Assembly: GCA_900473745.1 (NCBI GenBank)
Contig: UCMW01000004.1
Coordinates: forward strand, 496,001-560,000
Direction: 5' to 3'
DNA length: 64,000 nucleotides
DNA from: Hyphomicrobiales bacterium
GTDB taxonomy: Bacteria > Pseudomonadota > Alphaproteobacteria > Rhizobiales > Rhizobiaceae
The translations under genes were made by a program, and so were the position numbers. Below the pieces are notes generated by a model that searched no databases, had not been told where the DNA came from, and was given only the letters and a program-made list of their open reading frames with translations. Within the stretch, counting starts at the first letter, position 1; the number at the start of each line of letters is the position of its first letter. Below are positions 15,545-23,124 of the stretch, in pieces.

Positions 15545-16624
15545 ATGCAGCAAGTCAAGAATCCTGCCGCCAGCATTGCGCTCCGCGTTGCGACCGCCAT
15601 GCACCAGATGGGCATCGACGGCCTGCCGCGCAATTACGAACTCGTCTACGAGGCCTATTCCGGCAGCAATCCGGAGCTTGTGCGTGAGTTCATTGCGCTC
15701 GGCAAGGTCAAGACCCAGGAGGCTCTGGACGAACTCGGCCGAAAATATCTGCCGCATCACCATGAAGACGGGCTGCTGAGCCGCCAGAATGGCCAGGTTC
15801 GTGCCGAGATGAGCAATTTCATCAGCCTGCTGAACGAGGAAAAGATCTCGCTTTCCGATTATGGTCGCGTTATCGGCCACGCCTCGAAGACCATCCTGAC
15901 CGAGGCCGATCTCGAGGGAACGCCGCTCGGCCAGTCGATCAAGATGCTGAAGGCAGCCACGGAGCGGCGGGCTCATCAAAACAGCAATGTCGTGCGCGCC
16001 GTGGTCGACAAGACAGCCGCCCTTGCCGATCTCCAGCGCGAGGCGGAAGAGGCCGAAGCCGCGAAGTTCGTCGATTCGGTCACCCGCCTTGCCAGCCGCC
16101 GCGCCTTCAACAAGGCTGTCGCCAAGATCTATGTGAACCCCGAAATGCCGGTGCTGTGCGGCGTCGCGATCGGCGAAATCGACGACTATGTGCGCATCCA
16201 GGAGCAGATGGGCCCAGCCGTTGCCGAACGTTTCCTGATGCAGGTTGCCAAGGTTCTGGAAGCCGTGTCAGGCGGCGGCGATCTCGCCTGCCGCTTCGAT
16301 GCCGGCCGCTTCGGCCTGCTGCTCTACACCTCCGACCAGGAGGAAATCAGCCGCGTGGTCGATCTGGTCCGCGCCAAGCTGAAGGCCACCAATTTCGTCG
16401 GCTCGTCGAGCGGCGCCCGCGTCGGTCAGCTCACCATGTCCTTTGGCATCTGCTATTCCGAACAGGCCCCGAACGCCTTCGACTTCACCAACTATGCCGA
16501 AAAGGCGCTTGCCACCTCCAAGGCAGCCGGCGGAGATACGGTGACGATCTACGGTGCGAGCGATTATGTCTCGAAGGATTGGCTGCTCTACAAGAAGAAG
16601 CCGGTCGGCGGTTTCGGCGCCTGA
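15545..16624 (+). CDS. Degenerate GGDEF-domain protein
   Basis: 359 residues. The N-terminal 170 are mainly helical and lack membrane segments (MHQMGIDGLPRNYELVYEAY is typical of a rhizobial group of such proteins). The C-terminal 180 have GGDEF architecture: DSVTRLASRRAFNKAV (177-192) stands for the DxLTGLxNRRxF motif, but the active-site loop is RFDAGRF (250-256) instead of GGDEF, losing both glycines and the catalytic acidic pair. It is therefore unlikely to make cyclic di-GMP and may bind nucleotide or act as a scaffold. No inhibitory RxxD site is evident. Monocistronic, ending in a hairpin that overlaps its stop codon. Confidence 0.85.
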   Translation: MQQVKNPAASIALRVATAMHQMGIDGLPRNYELVYEAYSGSNPELVREFIALGKVKTQEALDELGRKYLPHHHEDGLLSRQNGQVRAEMSNFISLLNEEKISLSDYGRVIGHASKTILTEADLEGTPLGQSIKMLKAATERRAHQNSNVVRAVVDKTAALADLQREAEEAEAAKFVDSVTRLASRRAFNKAVAKIYVNPEMPVLCGVAIGEIDDYVRIQEQMGPAVAERFLMQVAKVLEAVSGGGDLACRFDAGRFGLLLYTSDQEEISRVVDLVRAKLKATNFVGSSSGARVGQLTMSFGICYSEQAPNAFDFTNYAEKALATSKAAGGDTVTIYGASDYVSKDWLLYKKKPVGGFGA

Positions 16625-16646
16625 GCGCCGAAGCCTCTTCTCTCAT
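16610..16646. terminator. Bidirectional terminator overlapping a stop codon
   Basis: GGTTTCGGCGC pairs with GCGCCGAAGCC (one G-T pair) around loop CTGA, which contains the GGDEF gene's stop. On the plus strand it is followed by TCTTCTCTCAT. It sits between convergent genes and can serve both. Confidence 0.65.
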
Positions 16647-17248
16647 AGCTTGGTGATGATCTTTCGGAGCTCGGCGTTTCTCGCGCCGAGCATCAGCACG
16701 TTGCGCAGAGCTTCCTTGGGATCGATGGTCTGGAAAAGAAGGCCATTGTCTCGGATCGACCGGTCGATGGTCATCACCTTGTTTTCCGCCTCCGGCTTGA
16801 TCGCCACGGCAAAATACATCCGCCCGTAATTCTGCTTGATATGATCGAAGAAGAGCTCGTCACCGCCGAGTTCGGCAAAGAAGTTGGCGATGTAGAAGGC
16901 CCATTTGACATCGGCATACTGGGCGAAATTCGTCCGCGCCGCCGTCACGTGACAGTAGCCCAGATGCGGACTGTCGCTCAGCGTGCGATGGAAGATGATC
17001 TTCGGGAACTTGATCGAGTGATGAAAGCCGTTGATCCGGTCATGGGTTGTCTCGGCGGCCCGTTCCAGCCGACGGCCCGTGCGCGCGGCCACTTCCTCAT
17101 AGGTGAGGTAGCGGCGCTCGTCGGGCAGCCAGTCCTCGCGGTTGCGCGATATCCGGCCTGTCCTCAGGAACTCGGAATGGACGGCCTTGGAGGAAGGCGG
17201 CGCTTTCGTTTCCGCTTTGGGAGCCGCGTAGTATCTGAGTTTCTGCAT
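16643..17248 (-). CDS. Conserved protein of unknown function
   Basis: About 201 residues from the ATG at 17248 (MQKLRYYAAPKAETKAPPSS). A flexible, basic N-terminus precedes a compact region beginning RYLTYEEVAARTGRRLERAA and including KIIFHRTLSDSPHLGYCHVT and FYIANFFAELGGDELFFDHI. No signal peptide, membrane helix or catalytic motif is obvious. Two histidines and a conserved-looking Cys in PHLGYCHVTAARTNFA might be functional but this is a guess. The frame stays open upstream to 17446, so the start could be earlier; the chosen start avoids a Ser/Asn-rich, low-quality extension. Confidence 0.7.
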   Translation of the reverse strand: MQKLRYYAAPKAETKAPPSSKAVHSEFLRTGRISRNREDWLPDERRYLTYEEVAARTGRRLERAAETTHDRINGFHHSIKFPKIIFHRTLSDSPHLGYCHVTAARTNFAQYADVKWAFYIANFFAELGGDELFFDHIKQNYGRMYFAVAIKPEAENKVMTIDRSIRDNGLLFQTIDPKEALRNVLMLGARNAELRKIITKL

Positions 17249-17570
17249 CTTGACGCTCTGACGGTACCCGGACTGATTGCTTGAGCTTAGCGCAGCATGG
17301 TTAATCATGATTTGATGGTAATCTACTCGATCGAGGTTTCGCGAGGCTTGCCGCAACGCAAATCTTGGGAATTGATTTCGGTCGTCCATTTGCGCCATGT
17401 TTTTCCGGAGCAAAACTGTCGCGTTACTGCAGATCGCGGAAAACAATAAAGAATTTCCAGTATTCCTGCCGCTTTGGCGACTTCGTCCGATGTCGCAAAC
17501 GATTTCAGCTGTGTCGTTCCGCAGTGCAGCGCGTGGCCGCGCCGTATGGTTAGATGGTTATCAAGCTCGA
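17249..17570. other. Divergent intergenic region upstream of the riboswitch
   Basis: Around 320 bases containing the upstream region of the minus-strand unknown gene and the promoter of the riboswitch transcript. AT-richer than its surroundings. I see no gene, repeat or clear sigma-70 pair that I would commit to. Confidence 0.45.
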
Positions 17571-17750
17571 GGTGCCGCCCTGCTAGGGAGGGTGGGAAAT
17601 CGGGAAGCCGGTCAAAATCCGGCGCTGCCCCCGCAACGGTGGTGGAGAATGCGTTTTGGCAAAAGGCCACTGGGGGCGACTCTGGGAAGGCGCCGACGCG
17701 GTCCGCGAATGGACCACTCCTGAGCCCGGAAACCAGCCTCGGCAGACGGA
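17571..17750 (+). ncRNA. Cobalamin (AdoCbl) riboswitch aptamer
   Basis: The conserved core is directly readable: GGGAA then GCCGGTCAAAATCCGGC, the invariant GCCCCCGCAACGG block (17627-17640), a variable arm, CCACTGGGGG, CTCTGGGAAGG, a GC-rich stem-loop, and the 3' B12-box GAGCCCGGAAACCAGCC. Order and spacing match class-I cobalamin riboswitches. It points at the gbcAB-like operon on the same strand, with no other gene between. In Gram-negatives such elements normally lower expression when adenosylcobalamin is present, by sequestering the ribosome site or by termination. Confidence 0.95.
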
Positions 17751-17781
17751 CATTTGAGGTTGCGGAGGGCGACCGGAGATA

Positions 17782-17812
17782 GCCATGCAAACCGCCTTCC
17801 CAGGGCGATGGC
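17782..17812 (+). promoter_or_regulatory. Hairpin between the aptamer and the start codon (candidate expression platform)
   Basis: GCCAT pairs with ATGGC and inside it CGCCTT pairs with AGGGCG around CCC; a pyrimidine-rich tract (TGTGCTCTCTTCTCCCCC) follows. It lies 45 bases before the favoured start at 17857 and swallows the alternative ATG at 17785, which itself has CGGAG at good spacing. It could be an intrinsic terminator or a switch for translation. Not tested against alternative folds. Confidence 0.45.
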
Positions 17813-17856
17813 AGGCTGTGCTCTCTTCTCCCCCGAGTTTTGACAACGAGGACGAC

Positions 17857-19101
17857 ATGGACCTGCAGGCCAATGTACTGCGACAGCTGAAGAACCGCCG
17901 CGAAGGCTTCTCGCTCGAACAGCCCTTTTATATCGACCAGGATTACTTCAAGCTCGACATGGAGACGATCTGGTATCGCGACTGGCTGTTCATGGGCCAT
18001 GACTGCGAAATCCCGCGCGCCGGCAACTATTTCACCGTCCAGATCGGCGATTACCTCGTCGTCATCGTGCGCGGCAAGGATCAGGTGATCCGCGCTTTCC
18101 ACAACACCTGCCGCCATCGCGGCCACCGCGTTTGCACCAAGGACAAGGGTGCCGCTGCCAAGCTCGTCTGCCCCTATCACAACTGGACCTATGACCTTGA
18201 TGGTTCGCTGGTCTTCGCCCGCCAGATGGGCGAGAATTTCGACAAGGCCGATTTCGGCCTGAAGACCGTGCATTGCGAAAGCGTCGGCGGCTACATCTTC
18301 GTCTGCCTCGCCAACGAAGCCCCCGATTTCGCACCCATGCGCGCCTCGATCGAGCCCTACCTCGCGCCCCACCGCCTGTGGGAGGCCAAGGTCGCCCACA
18401 AGACGACGATCATCGAAAAGGGCAACTGGAAGCTCGTCTGGGAAAACAACCGCGAATGCTACCACTGCGCCAGCAACCATCCGGAACTCTGCCGCACCTA
18501 TCCGGAAGCCCCGACGGCCACCGGCGTCCAGGGTGCCGGTGACGATCCCTTCATCGCCGAACACTGGGCGCGCTGCGAAGCCGCCGGCCTGCCGTCAGAG
18601 TTCAAGATGGATCCGACCGGCCAGTTCCGCACCGCCCGCATGCCGCTGATCCAGGATGCCGAGAGCTACACCATGTCCGGCAAGCGCGCCGTCAGGAAAC
18701 CGCTCTCCGCCGACGTGCCGATCAGCCATATCGGCACGATGCTGCTTTTCCACTACCCGACGACCTGGAACCACATCCTCGGCGACCACGCGATTTCCTT
18801 CCGCGTCCTGCCGCTTTCGGCTGAGGAAACCGCGGTCACGACCACCTGGCTGGTCAACAAGGATGCCGTCGAGGGGGTCGATTACGATCTCGAAGAGCTC
18901 ACGCATGTCTGGAACATGACCAACGACCAGGACCGTTCGATCGTCGAGGAAAACGCCTTCGGCATCCGCTCGCCGGCCTATGAACCCGGTCCCTACTCCG
19001 TCGATCACGAAGGTGGCGTCATGCAGTTCGTAGAGTGGTACACCAACTTCATGATGGGCCGCCTACAGGGCGACAAGGCCCGCCTCTCGGCGGTGGCGTA
19101 A
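17857..19101 (+). CDS. gbcA: Rieske non-haem iron demethylase, glycine betaine type (GbcA-like)
   Basis: Catalytic alpha subunit of a two-component Rieske oxygenase. The Rieske cluster ligands are C85, H87, C105 and H108 (CRHRGH and CPYHNW). The mononuclear iron site has H203 and H208 in RECYHCASNHPEL with an Asp near 358. The closest match by motif and length is GbcA, which uses oxygen to convert glycine betaine to dimethylglycine plus formaldehyde; stachydrine demethylases and other quaternary-amine demethylases look similar. The ATG at 17857 has GAGG five bases upstream; an ATG at 17785 in the same frame would add 24 residues. The reductase starts 1 base after its stop. A cobalamin riboswitch precedes it, which is unexpected for this enzyme. 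Confidence 0.88.
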   Translation: MDLQANVLRQLKNRREGFSLEQPFYIDQDYFKLDMETIWYRDWLFMGHDCEIPRAGNYFTVQIGDYLVVIVRGKDQVIRAFHNTCRHRGHRVCTKDKGAAAKLVCPYHNWTYDLDGSLVFARQMGENFDKADFGLKTVHCESVGGYIFVCLANEAPDFAPMRASIEPYLAPHRLWEAKVAHKTTIIEKGNWKLVWENNRECYHCASNHPELCRTYPEAPTATGVQGAGDDPFIAEHWARCEAAGLPSEFKMDPTGQFRTARMPLIQDAESYTMSGKRAVRKPLSADVPISHIGTMLLFHYPTTWNHILGDHAISFRVLPLSAEETAVTTTWLVNKDAVEGVDYDLEELTHVWNMTNDQDRSIVEENAFGIRSPAYEPGPYSVDHEGGVMQFVEWYTNFMMGRLQGDKARLSAVA

Positions 19102-19102
19102 G

Positions 19103-20188
19103 ATGAACATTGCCGTCACCCAGTATCGCCATGTCGACGAGATGCGCCCCTGGTCCGACCGGGAGGATCTCTTGGAATGCGTTGCCGTCACGCCGGAAGC
19201 CGCCGACGTGATGACCTTCACCTTCAAGCCGAACAAGCCGAACCTGTGGTTCCGATACATGCCGGGCCAGTTCGTGACACTTGAGATCCCCGTCGGTCCC
19301 GAGCCGGTCATGCGTACCTACACGCTCTCCTCCAGCCCTTCGCGCCCCTATACGGTCGCGGTGACGGTCAAGGCGCAGAAGGACTCAATCGGCACGCGCT
19401 GGATGTTCGACAACCTGAAGCCCGGCATGGCGCTCAAGGCCTTCGGGCCGCTCGGCGACTTCTCCTATGCGAAGTATCCGGGCAAGAAGTATCTCTTCAT
19501 CTCCGCCGGCTCCGGCATCACGCCGATGGTGTCGATGACCCGCGATCTCAGCGACCGCGCACCCGACAGCGACATCACCTTCCTTAACTGTGCCCGCTCG
19601 CCCGATGACATCATCTTCCGCTGGGAGCTGGAGGCGAAGGCCCGCGACATGCCGAATTTCCAGCTCGGCTTCATCATCGAGCAGCTCGGCCGCGGCCAGC
19701 TCTGGTCGGGCCTGAAGGGTCGTATCGACAAGGCGAAGATCGCGCTTCTGGCACCGGATTTCCTTGACCGCACCGTCTTCTGCTGCGGCCCCGCGCCGTT
19801 CATGGCAACGGTCCGCGAGGCGCTCGAAGGTGCCGGCTTCGACATGAAGCAGTATCACGAAGAAGCCTTCCAGCCGGTCAAGCCGGAGCCGTTGGTGGTG
19901 GTCGCCGATCACAACGATGGCGAGCAGGCGACCAGGGTCACCTTTGCCATGACCGGCAAGGATGGCCTCTGTGCACCCGGCCATACCGTGCTTCAGGCCG
20001 CACGCGCGGCGGGTGTGCGCATCGGAGCGGCCTGTGAATCCGGCCTCTGCGGCACCTGCAAGGTGATGAAACTCTCCGGCGAGGTCGAGATGGATCACAA
20101 TGGGGGCATCCTCGACGACGAAATCGAAGAAGGCTACATCCTCGCCTGCTGTTCGCGGCCGAAGGGCGATATCGAGATCGAGGCCTGA
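19103..20188 (+). CDS. gbcB: Ferredoxin-NAD(P)H reductase partner of the Rieske demethylase (GbcB-like)
   Basis: Electron-transfer component feeding the demethylase. An FAD-binding barrel with RTYTLSSSPS (flavin contact) precedes an NAD-binding domain with SAGSGITPMVSMTRDL and FCCGPAPFM. The C-terminal plant-type ferredoxin domain binds a 2Fe-2S cluster through C311, C316, C319 and C349 or C350 (CESGLCGTC ... ACC). This order (FNR first, ferredoxin last) is that of GbcB and related hybrid reductases. It follows gbcA by a single base, so both must be made together and share the upstream riboswitch. Confidence 0.9.
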   Translation: MNIAVTQYRHVDEMRPWSDREDLLECVAVTPEAADVMTFTFKPNKPNLWFRYMPGQFVTLEIPVGPEPVMRTYTLSSSPSRPYTVAVTVKAQKDSIGTRWMFDNLKPGMALKAFGPLGDFSYAKYPGKKYLFISAGSGITPMVSMTRDLSDRAPDSDITFLNCARSPDDIIFRWELEAKARDMPNFQLGFIIEQLGRGQLWSGLKGRIDKAKIALLAPDFLDRTVFCCGPAPFMATVREALEGAGFDMKQYHEEAFQPVKPEPLVVVADHNDGEQATRVTFAMTGKDGLCAPGHTVLQAARAAGVRIGAACESGLCGTCKVMKLSGEVEMDHNGGILDDEIEEGYILACCSRPKGDIEIEA

Positions 20189-20232
20189 CAATTCGCCCGG
20201 TTTGCGCCCGGACTTGGTCGTGATCATTCTGG

Positions 20233-20259
20233 AAAGGCGGTGCCAATGGCGCCGCCTTT
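20233..20259 (+). terminator. Strong hairpin after the gbcAB-like operon
   Basis: AAAGGCGG pairs with CCGCCTTT and the stem can continue inward (TGCC with GGCG). It lies 45 bases past the gbcB stop. There is no T run beyond the stem, so it may stabilise the end rather than terminate alone. Confidence 0.55.
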
Positions 20260-20469
20260 GCGCGTTCGGCTTCGGAACAAAGTTCGGCGTCGTCCGTTGA
20301 CCGGCACTTGCGCGCGGGATCGCTCACGGAAGCGTTACGCGCGGAACGCGAGCCATGAACAGCGTGTTAATTTTGAGTTCAGGCTGGCCCCGTTAACTTG
20401 GTTTTCAAGGTCGAGGACCGGGGTCCCCCCGCTTCGGTCGACCCGAGGAAACACGCAGGGAGAAACATC

Positions 20470-20958
20470 ATGAAGAGCGTATTGAAGACGACTGCCGTCG
20501 CAGCTCTCGCATCGATCATCGCCATCACAGGCATGATCCCGGCCCAGGCTCAGGTCATCCGCCCGGCTGCGCCGATCGCGGCCACGACAGATGCAACCAC
20601 CGTGCAGTATCGAGATCGCTACGAGCGTCGCTTCGACCGTCGCGTTGAACGCCGGATCGATCGCCGCATCGATCGTTATGAGCGCGCCCGCTACTGGAAC
20701 GGCCATCGTGGCTATCGCGACCGCCGTGCGGGCCACCGTTACCACAATGGTTACTGGTATCCGCTTGCAGCCTTTGCAGCCGGCGCGATCATCGGCGGTG
20801 CGATTGCCCAGCCGCGTCCGGTAGCTCCGCGCGCAGCCGGTCTCAACCCGCAGCACTACAGCTGGTGCCAGAACCGCTATCGGTCATACGACAGCTATTC
20901 GAACACCTTCCAGCCGTATAATGGTCCTCGCCAGCAGTGCCTGTCGCCCTATTATTGA
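20470..20958 (+). CDS. BA14K family secreted protein
   Basis: A 162-residue small exported protein. The signal peptide ([18 protein letters not shown]) ends at IPAQA. A charged stretch of Arg-Asp repeats ([20 protein letters not shown]) follows, then a hydrophobic segment [20 protein letters not shown], and a C-terminal [19 protein letters not shown] ... RQQCLSPYY. That tail, with two cysteines and aromatic residues, is the hallmark of the BA14K family first described in Brucella as an immunoreactive, lectin-like protein. Function in free-living rhizobia is unclear. AGGGAGAAAC precedes the ATG. The gene has its own terminator and looks monocistronic. Confidence 0.9.
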   Translation: MKSVLKTTAVAALASIIAITGMIPAQAQVIRPAAPIAATTDATTVQYRDRYERRFDRRVERRIDRRIDRYERARYWNGHRGYRDRRAGHRYHNGYWYPLAAFAAGAIIGGAIAQPRPVAPRAAGLNPQHYSWCQNRYRSYDSYSNTFQPYNGPRQQCLSPYY

Positions 20959-21010
20959 TCGACAGCACGCGCTGATCCGGCTCTTGTGAAGCCGGAAAGG
21001 GTTAACATCG

Positions 21011-21043
21011 AGCCGCCCCGGCCCTCGCCGCGGGCGGCTTTTT
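21011..21043 (+). terminator. Terminator of the BA14K gene
   Basis: AGCCGCCC pairs with GGGCGGCT across a GC-rich loop and is followed by TTTTT. Confidence 0.8.
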
Positions 21044-21144
21044 CATCTCCGCGATCCACCTGTTTCCTAACGGCAAATTCGCCGCGTTAACCATTTGTTA
21101 ACCAAATCGGCGGTACTTCTTTCATCAACGATTTGTTTACGTAG

Positions 21145-21915
21145 ATGACCAAAGTGCTAACCGAACCCCGCTCCATCCGCATCAAGGGAAGATCCTTCCT
21201 GGCCGTCGTCCTGACGCCGGATCCGCCGTTCGACGACTGGCTCGTCCGGCTCGACGATCTGGCGGCCCGTTCGGCCGGTTTCTTCCTCGGCCGTCCCGTC
21301 GTGCTCGACGTGTCCGATATCGAGATCGATCGCGCGCAGCTGAAGACGCTGATCGCCGAACTGGCCGCCCGCAACGTCTCGATCATGGGCATCGAGGGCG
21401 GTCGTCCTTCGCTCGTCGAGCCGGGCATGCCGCCGCAGTTGAAGGGTGGCAAGCCGGCCGCGGACTACGAAGTGCCGCGCGAAGAAGCGCCTGAAGCTTC
21501 GGCCGCCAAGCCTAAGGGCAAGGCCGAGAAGCAGCCGGTCGAGCAGGCAGCGCCGCAGGTGACAGTGCAGCAGAGCCCGGTTTCGGCTCCGTCCATGATC
21601 GTGCGCGAAACCATCCGCTCCGGTCAGTCGGTCATCTACACGCAGGGTGATGTCACGGTCATCGGTTCGGTCCAGTCGGGTGCCGAAGTGATAGCCGGAG
21701 GCTCCGTCCATATCTACGGCGCGTTACGCGGCAGAGCGCTCGCCGGATGCGTTGGCAATGCCGACGCAAGGATCTTCTGTCGTAAGTTCGAATCCGAACT
21801 GGTTGCGATCGACGGGGTCTATGCGATGACCGACGACATGGATCCAGAACTGAAGGGGCATCCCGTCCAGCTTTGGCTGGAGGGGGATGCGATCATGACA
21901 GAAAGAATGACATGA
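21145..21915 (+). CDS. minC: Septum site-determining protein MinC
   Basis: Inhibitor of FtsZ polymerisation that keeps division away from the poles. The N-terminal domain (residues 1-85, SIRIKGRSFLAVVLTPDPPF through NVSIMGIEGG) is the FtsZ-binding part. A proline/alanine/lysine-rich linker of about 60 residues follows. The C-terminal beta-helix (VRSGQSVIYTQGDVTVIGSV, GGSVHIYGALRGRALAG) binds MinD and dimerises. First gene of minCDE, ending 29 bases before minD. Confidence 0.95.
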   Translation: MTKVLTEPRSIRIKGRSFLAVVLTPDPPFDDWLVRLDDLAARSAGFFLGRPVVLDVSDIEIDRAQLKTLIAELAARNVSIMGIEGGRPSLVEPGMPPQLKGGKPAADYEVPREEAPEASAAKPKGKAEKQPVEQAAPQVTVQQSPVSAPSMIVRETIRSGQSVIYTQGDVTVIGSVQSGAEVIAGGSVHIYGALRGRALAGCVGNADARIFCRKFESELVAIDGVYAMTDDMDPELKGHPVQLWLEGDAIMTERMT

Positions 21916-21944
21916 ACTTGAGCGGGGATAGACAGGAGAACAAC

Positions 21945-22760
21945 ATGGGCAAGGTGATTGTTGTGACATCGGGCAAGGGCGGCGTCGGCAAGACGACGTC
22001 GACTGCCGCTCTGGGTGCCGCGCTCGCGCAGCGCAACGAAAAAGTCGTGGTCGTCGATTTCGACGTCGGTCTTCGTAACCTCGATCTGGTGATGGGCGCC
22101 GAGCGCCGCGTCGTCTACGATCTGGTCAACGTCATCCAGGGCGACGCCAAGTTGCCCCAGGCGCTGATCCGCGACAAGCGGCTGGAAACCTTGTTCCTGC
22201 TGCCCGCCTCGCAGACCCGCGACAAGGACAACCTGACCGCCGAAGGCGTCGAGCAGGTCATCAACGAGCTGAAGAAATACTTCGACTGGATCATCTGCGA
22301 CAGTCCGGCCGGCATCGAACGCGGCGCGACGCTCGCCATGCGCCACGCTGACATGGCCGTCGTCGTCACCAATCCGGAAGTTTCCTCGGTGCGTGATAGC
22401 GATCGCATCATCGGCCTCCTGGATTCCAAGACGCTCAAGGCCGAGCGCGGCGAGCGCATGGAGAAGTTCCTCCTGCTCACCCGCTATGATGCCGCCCGCG
22501 CCCAGCGCGGCGACATGCTGAAGGTCGACGATGTGCTGGAGATCCTGTCGATCCCGTTGCTCGGCATCATCCCGGAAAGCATGGACGTGCTCCGCGCCTC
22601 CAACATCGGTGCCCCTGTGACGCTGGCCGATGCCCGCAGCGCGCCGGCTCTCGCCTATTTCGACGCCGCCCGTCGTCTCGCTGGTGAAACCGTTCCAATC
22701 ACCATTCCTGGCGAGAAGCGTGGCCTCTTCGACAAGATTTTCGCGCGGAGGGCCGCATGA
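21945..22760 (+). CDS. minD: Septum site-determining ATPase MinD
   Basis: Membrane-cycling ATPase that recruits MinC and is released by MinE. The deviant Walker A motif GKGGVGKTT (residues 10-18) with its signature first lysine is present, followed by [14 protein letters not shown] and [12 protein letters not shown]. The C-terminus [10 protein letters not shown] is the amphipathic membrane-targeting helix. The ATG at 21945 follows AGGAGA; a frame open further upstream overlaps minC and is rejected. The last bases overlap the minE start (ATGA). Confidence 0.97.
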   Translation: MGKVIVVTSGKGGVGKTTSTAALGAALAQRNEKVVVVDFDVGLRNLDLVMGAERRVVYDLVNVIQGDAKLPQALIRDKRLETLFLLPASQTRDKDNLTAEGVEQVINELKKYFDWIICDSPAGIERGATLAMRHADMAVVVTNPEVSSVRDSDRIIGLLDSKTLKAERGERMEKFLLLTRYDAARAQRGDMLKVDDVLEILSIPLLGIIPESMDVLRASNIGAPVTLADARSAPALAYFDAARRLAGETVPITIPGEKRGLFDKIFARRAA

Positions 22761-23017
22761 GCATTTTCTCCCTGTTCCGCAAGCAGCGTTCCGCCCCGAT
22801 GGCGCGCGAGCGACTGCAGGTCCTGCTCGCCCATGAACGGGCCTCGCTCGAAAGCGACCTGGTCGCCATCCTGCGCGAGGAGATCCTCGCCGTGATCGCC
22901 AAGCATGTCGAATTCGACCGCGACAAGGTACAGATCAAGATGGATCGTGACGAAGACGTCTCGATCCTCGAGATCGACGTCGAGATCCCGCGCAACGCAC
23001 AGCGCCTCGCCGCCTAA
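22757..23017 (+). CDS. minE: Cell division topological specificity factor MinE
   Basis: 86 residues. The N-terminal membrane-binding and anti-MinCD segment ([20 protein letters not shown]) is followed by [11 protein letters not shown] and the C-terminal topological-specificity domain ending [18 protein letters not shown]. It stimulates MinD ATPase and drives pole-to-pole oscillation. Four-base overlap with minD implies coupled translation. Confidence 0.95.
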   Translation: MSIFSLFRKQRSAPMARERLQVLLAHERASLESDLVAILREEILAVIAKHVEFDRDKVQIKMDRDEDVSILEIDVEIPRNAQRLAA

Positions 23018-23041
23018 TCAGACCAGCCTCAGAAATGACAA

Positions 23042-23073
23042 AGGCCGCCGCCGGTATCACCGGTCGGCGGCCT
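23042..23073. terminator. Hairpin between convergent minE and phoX
   Basis: AGGCCGCCG pairs with CGGCGGCCT, with an inner CCGG/CCGG pairing. It lies 24 bases after minE and about 50 bases beyond the phoX stop, so it can serve both transcripts. T runs are short. Confidence 0.6.
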
Positions 23074-23124
23074 CTTCGTATGCTGGAAGGGCAGGGGGGA
23101 TGCGCCCTGCCGCCAATCCCGAGA

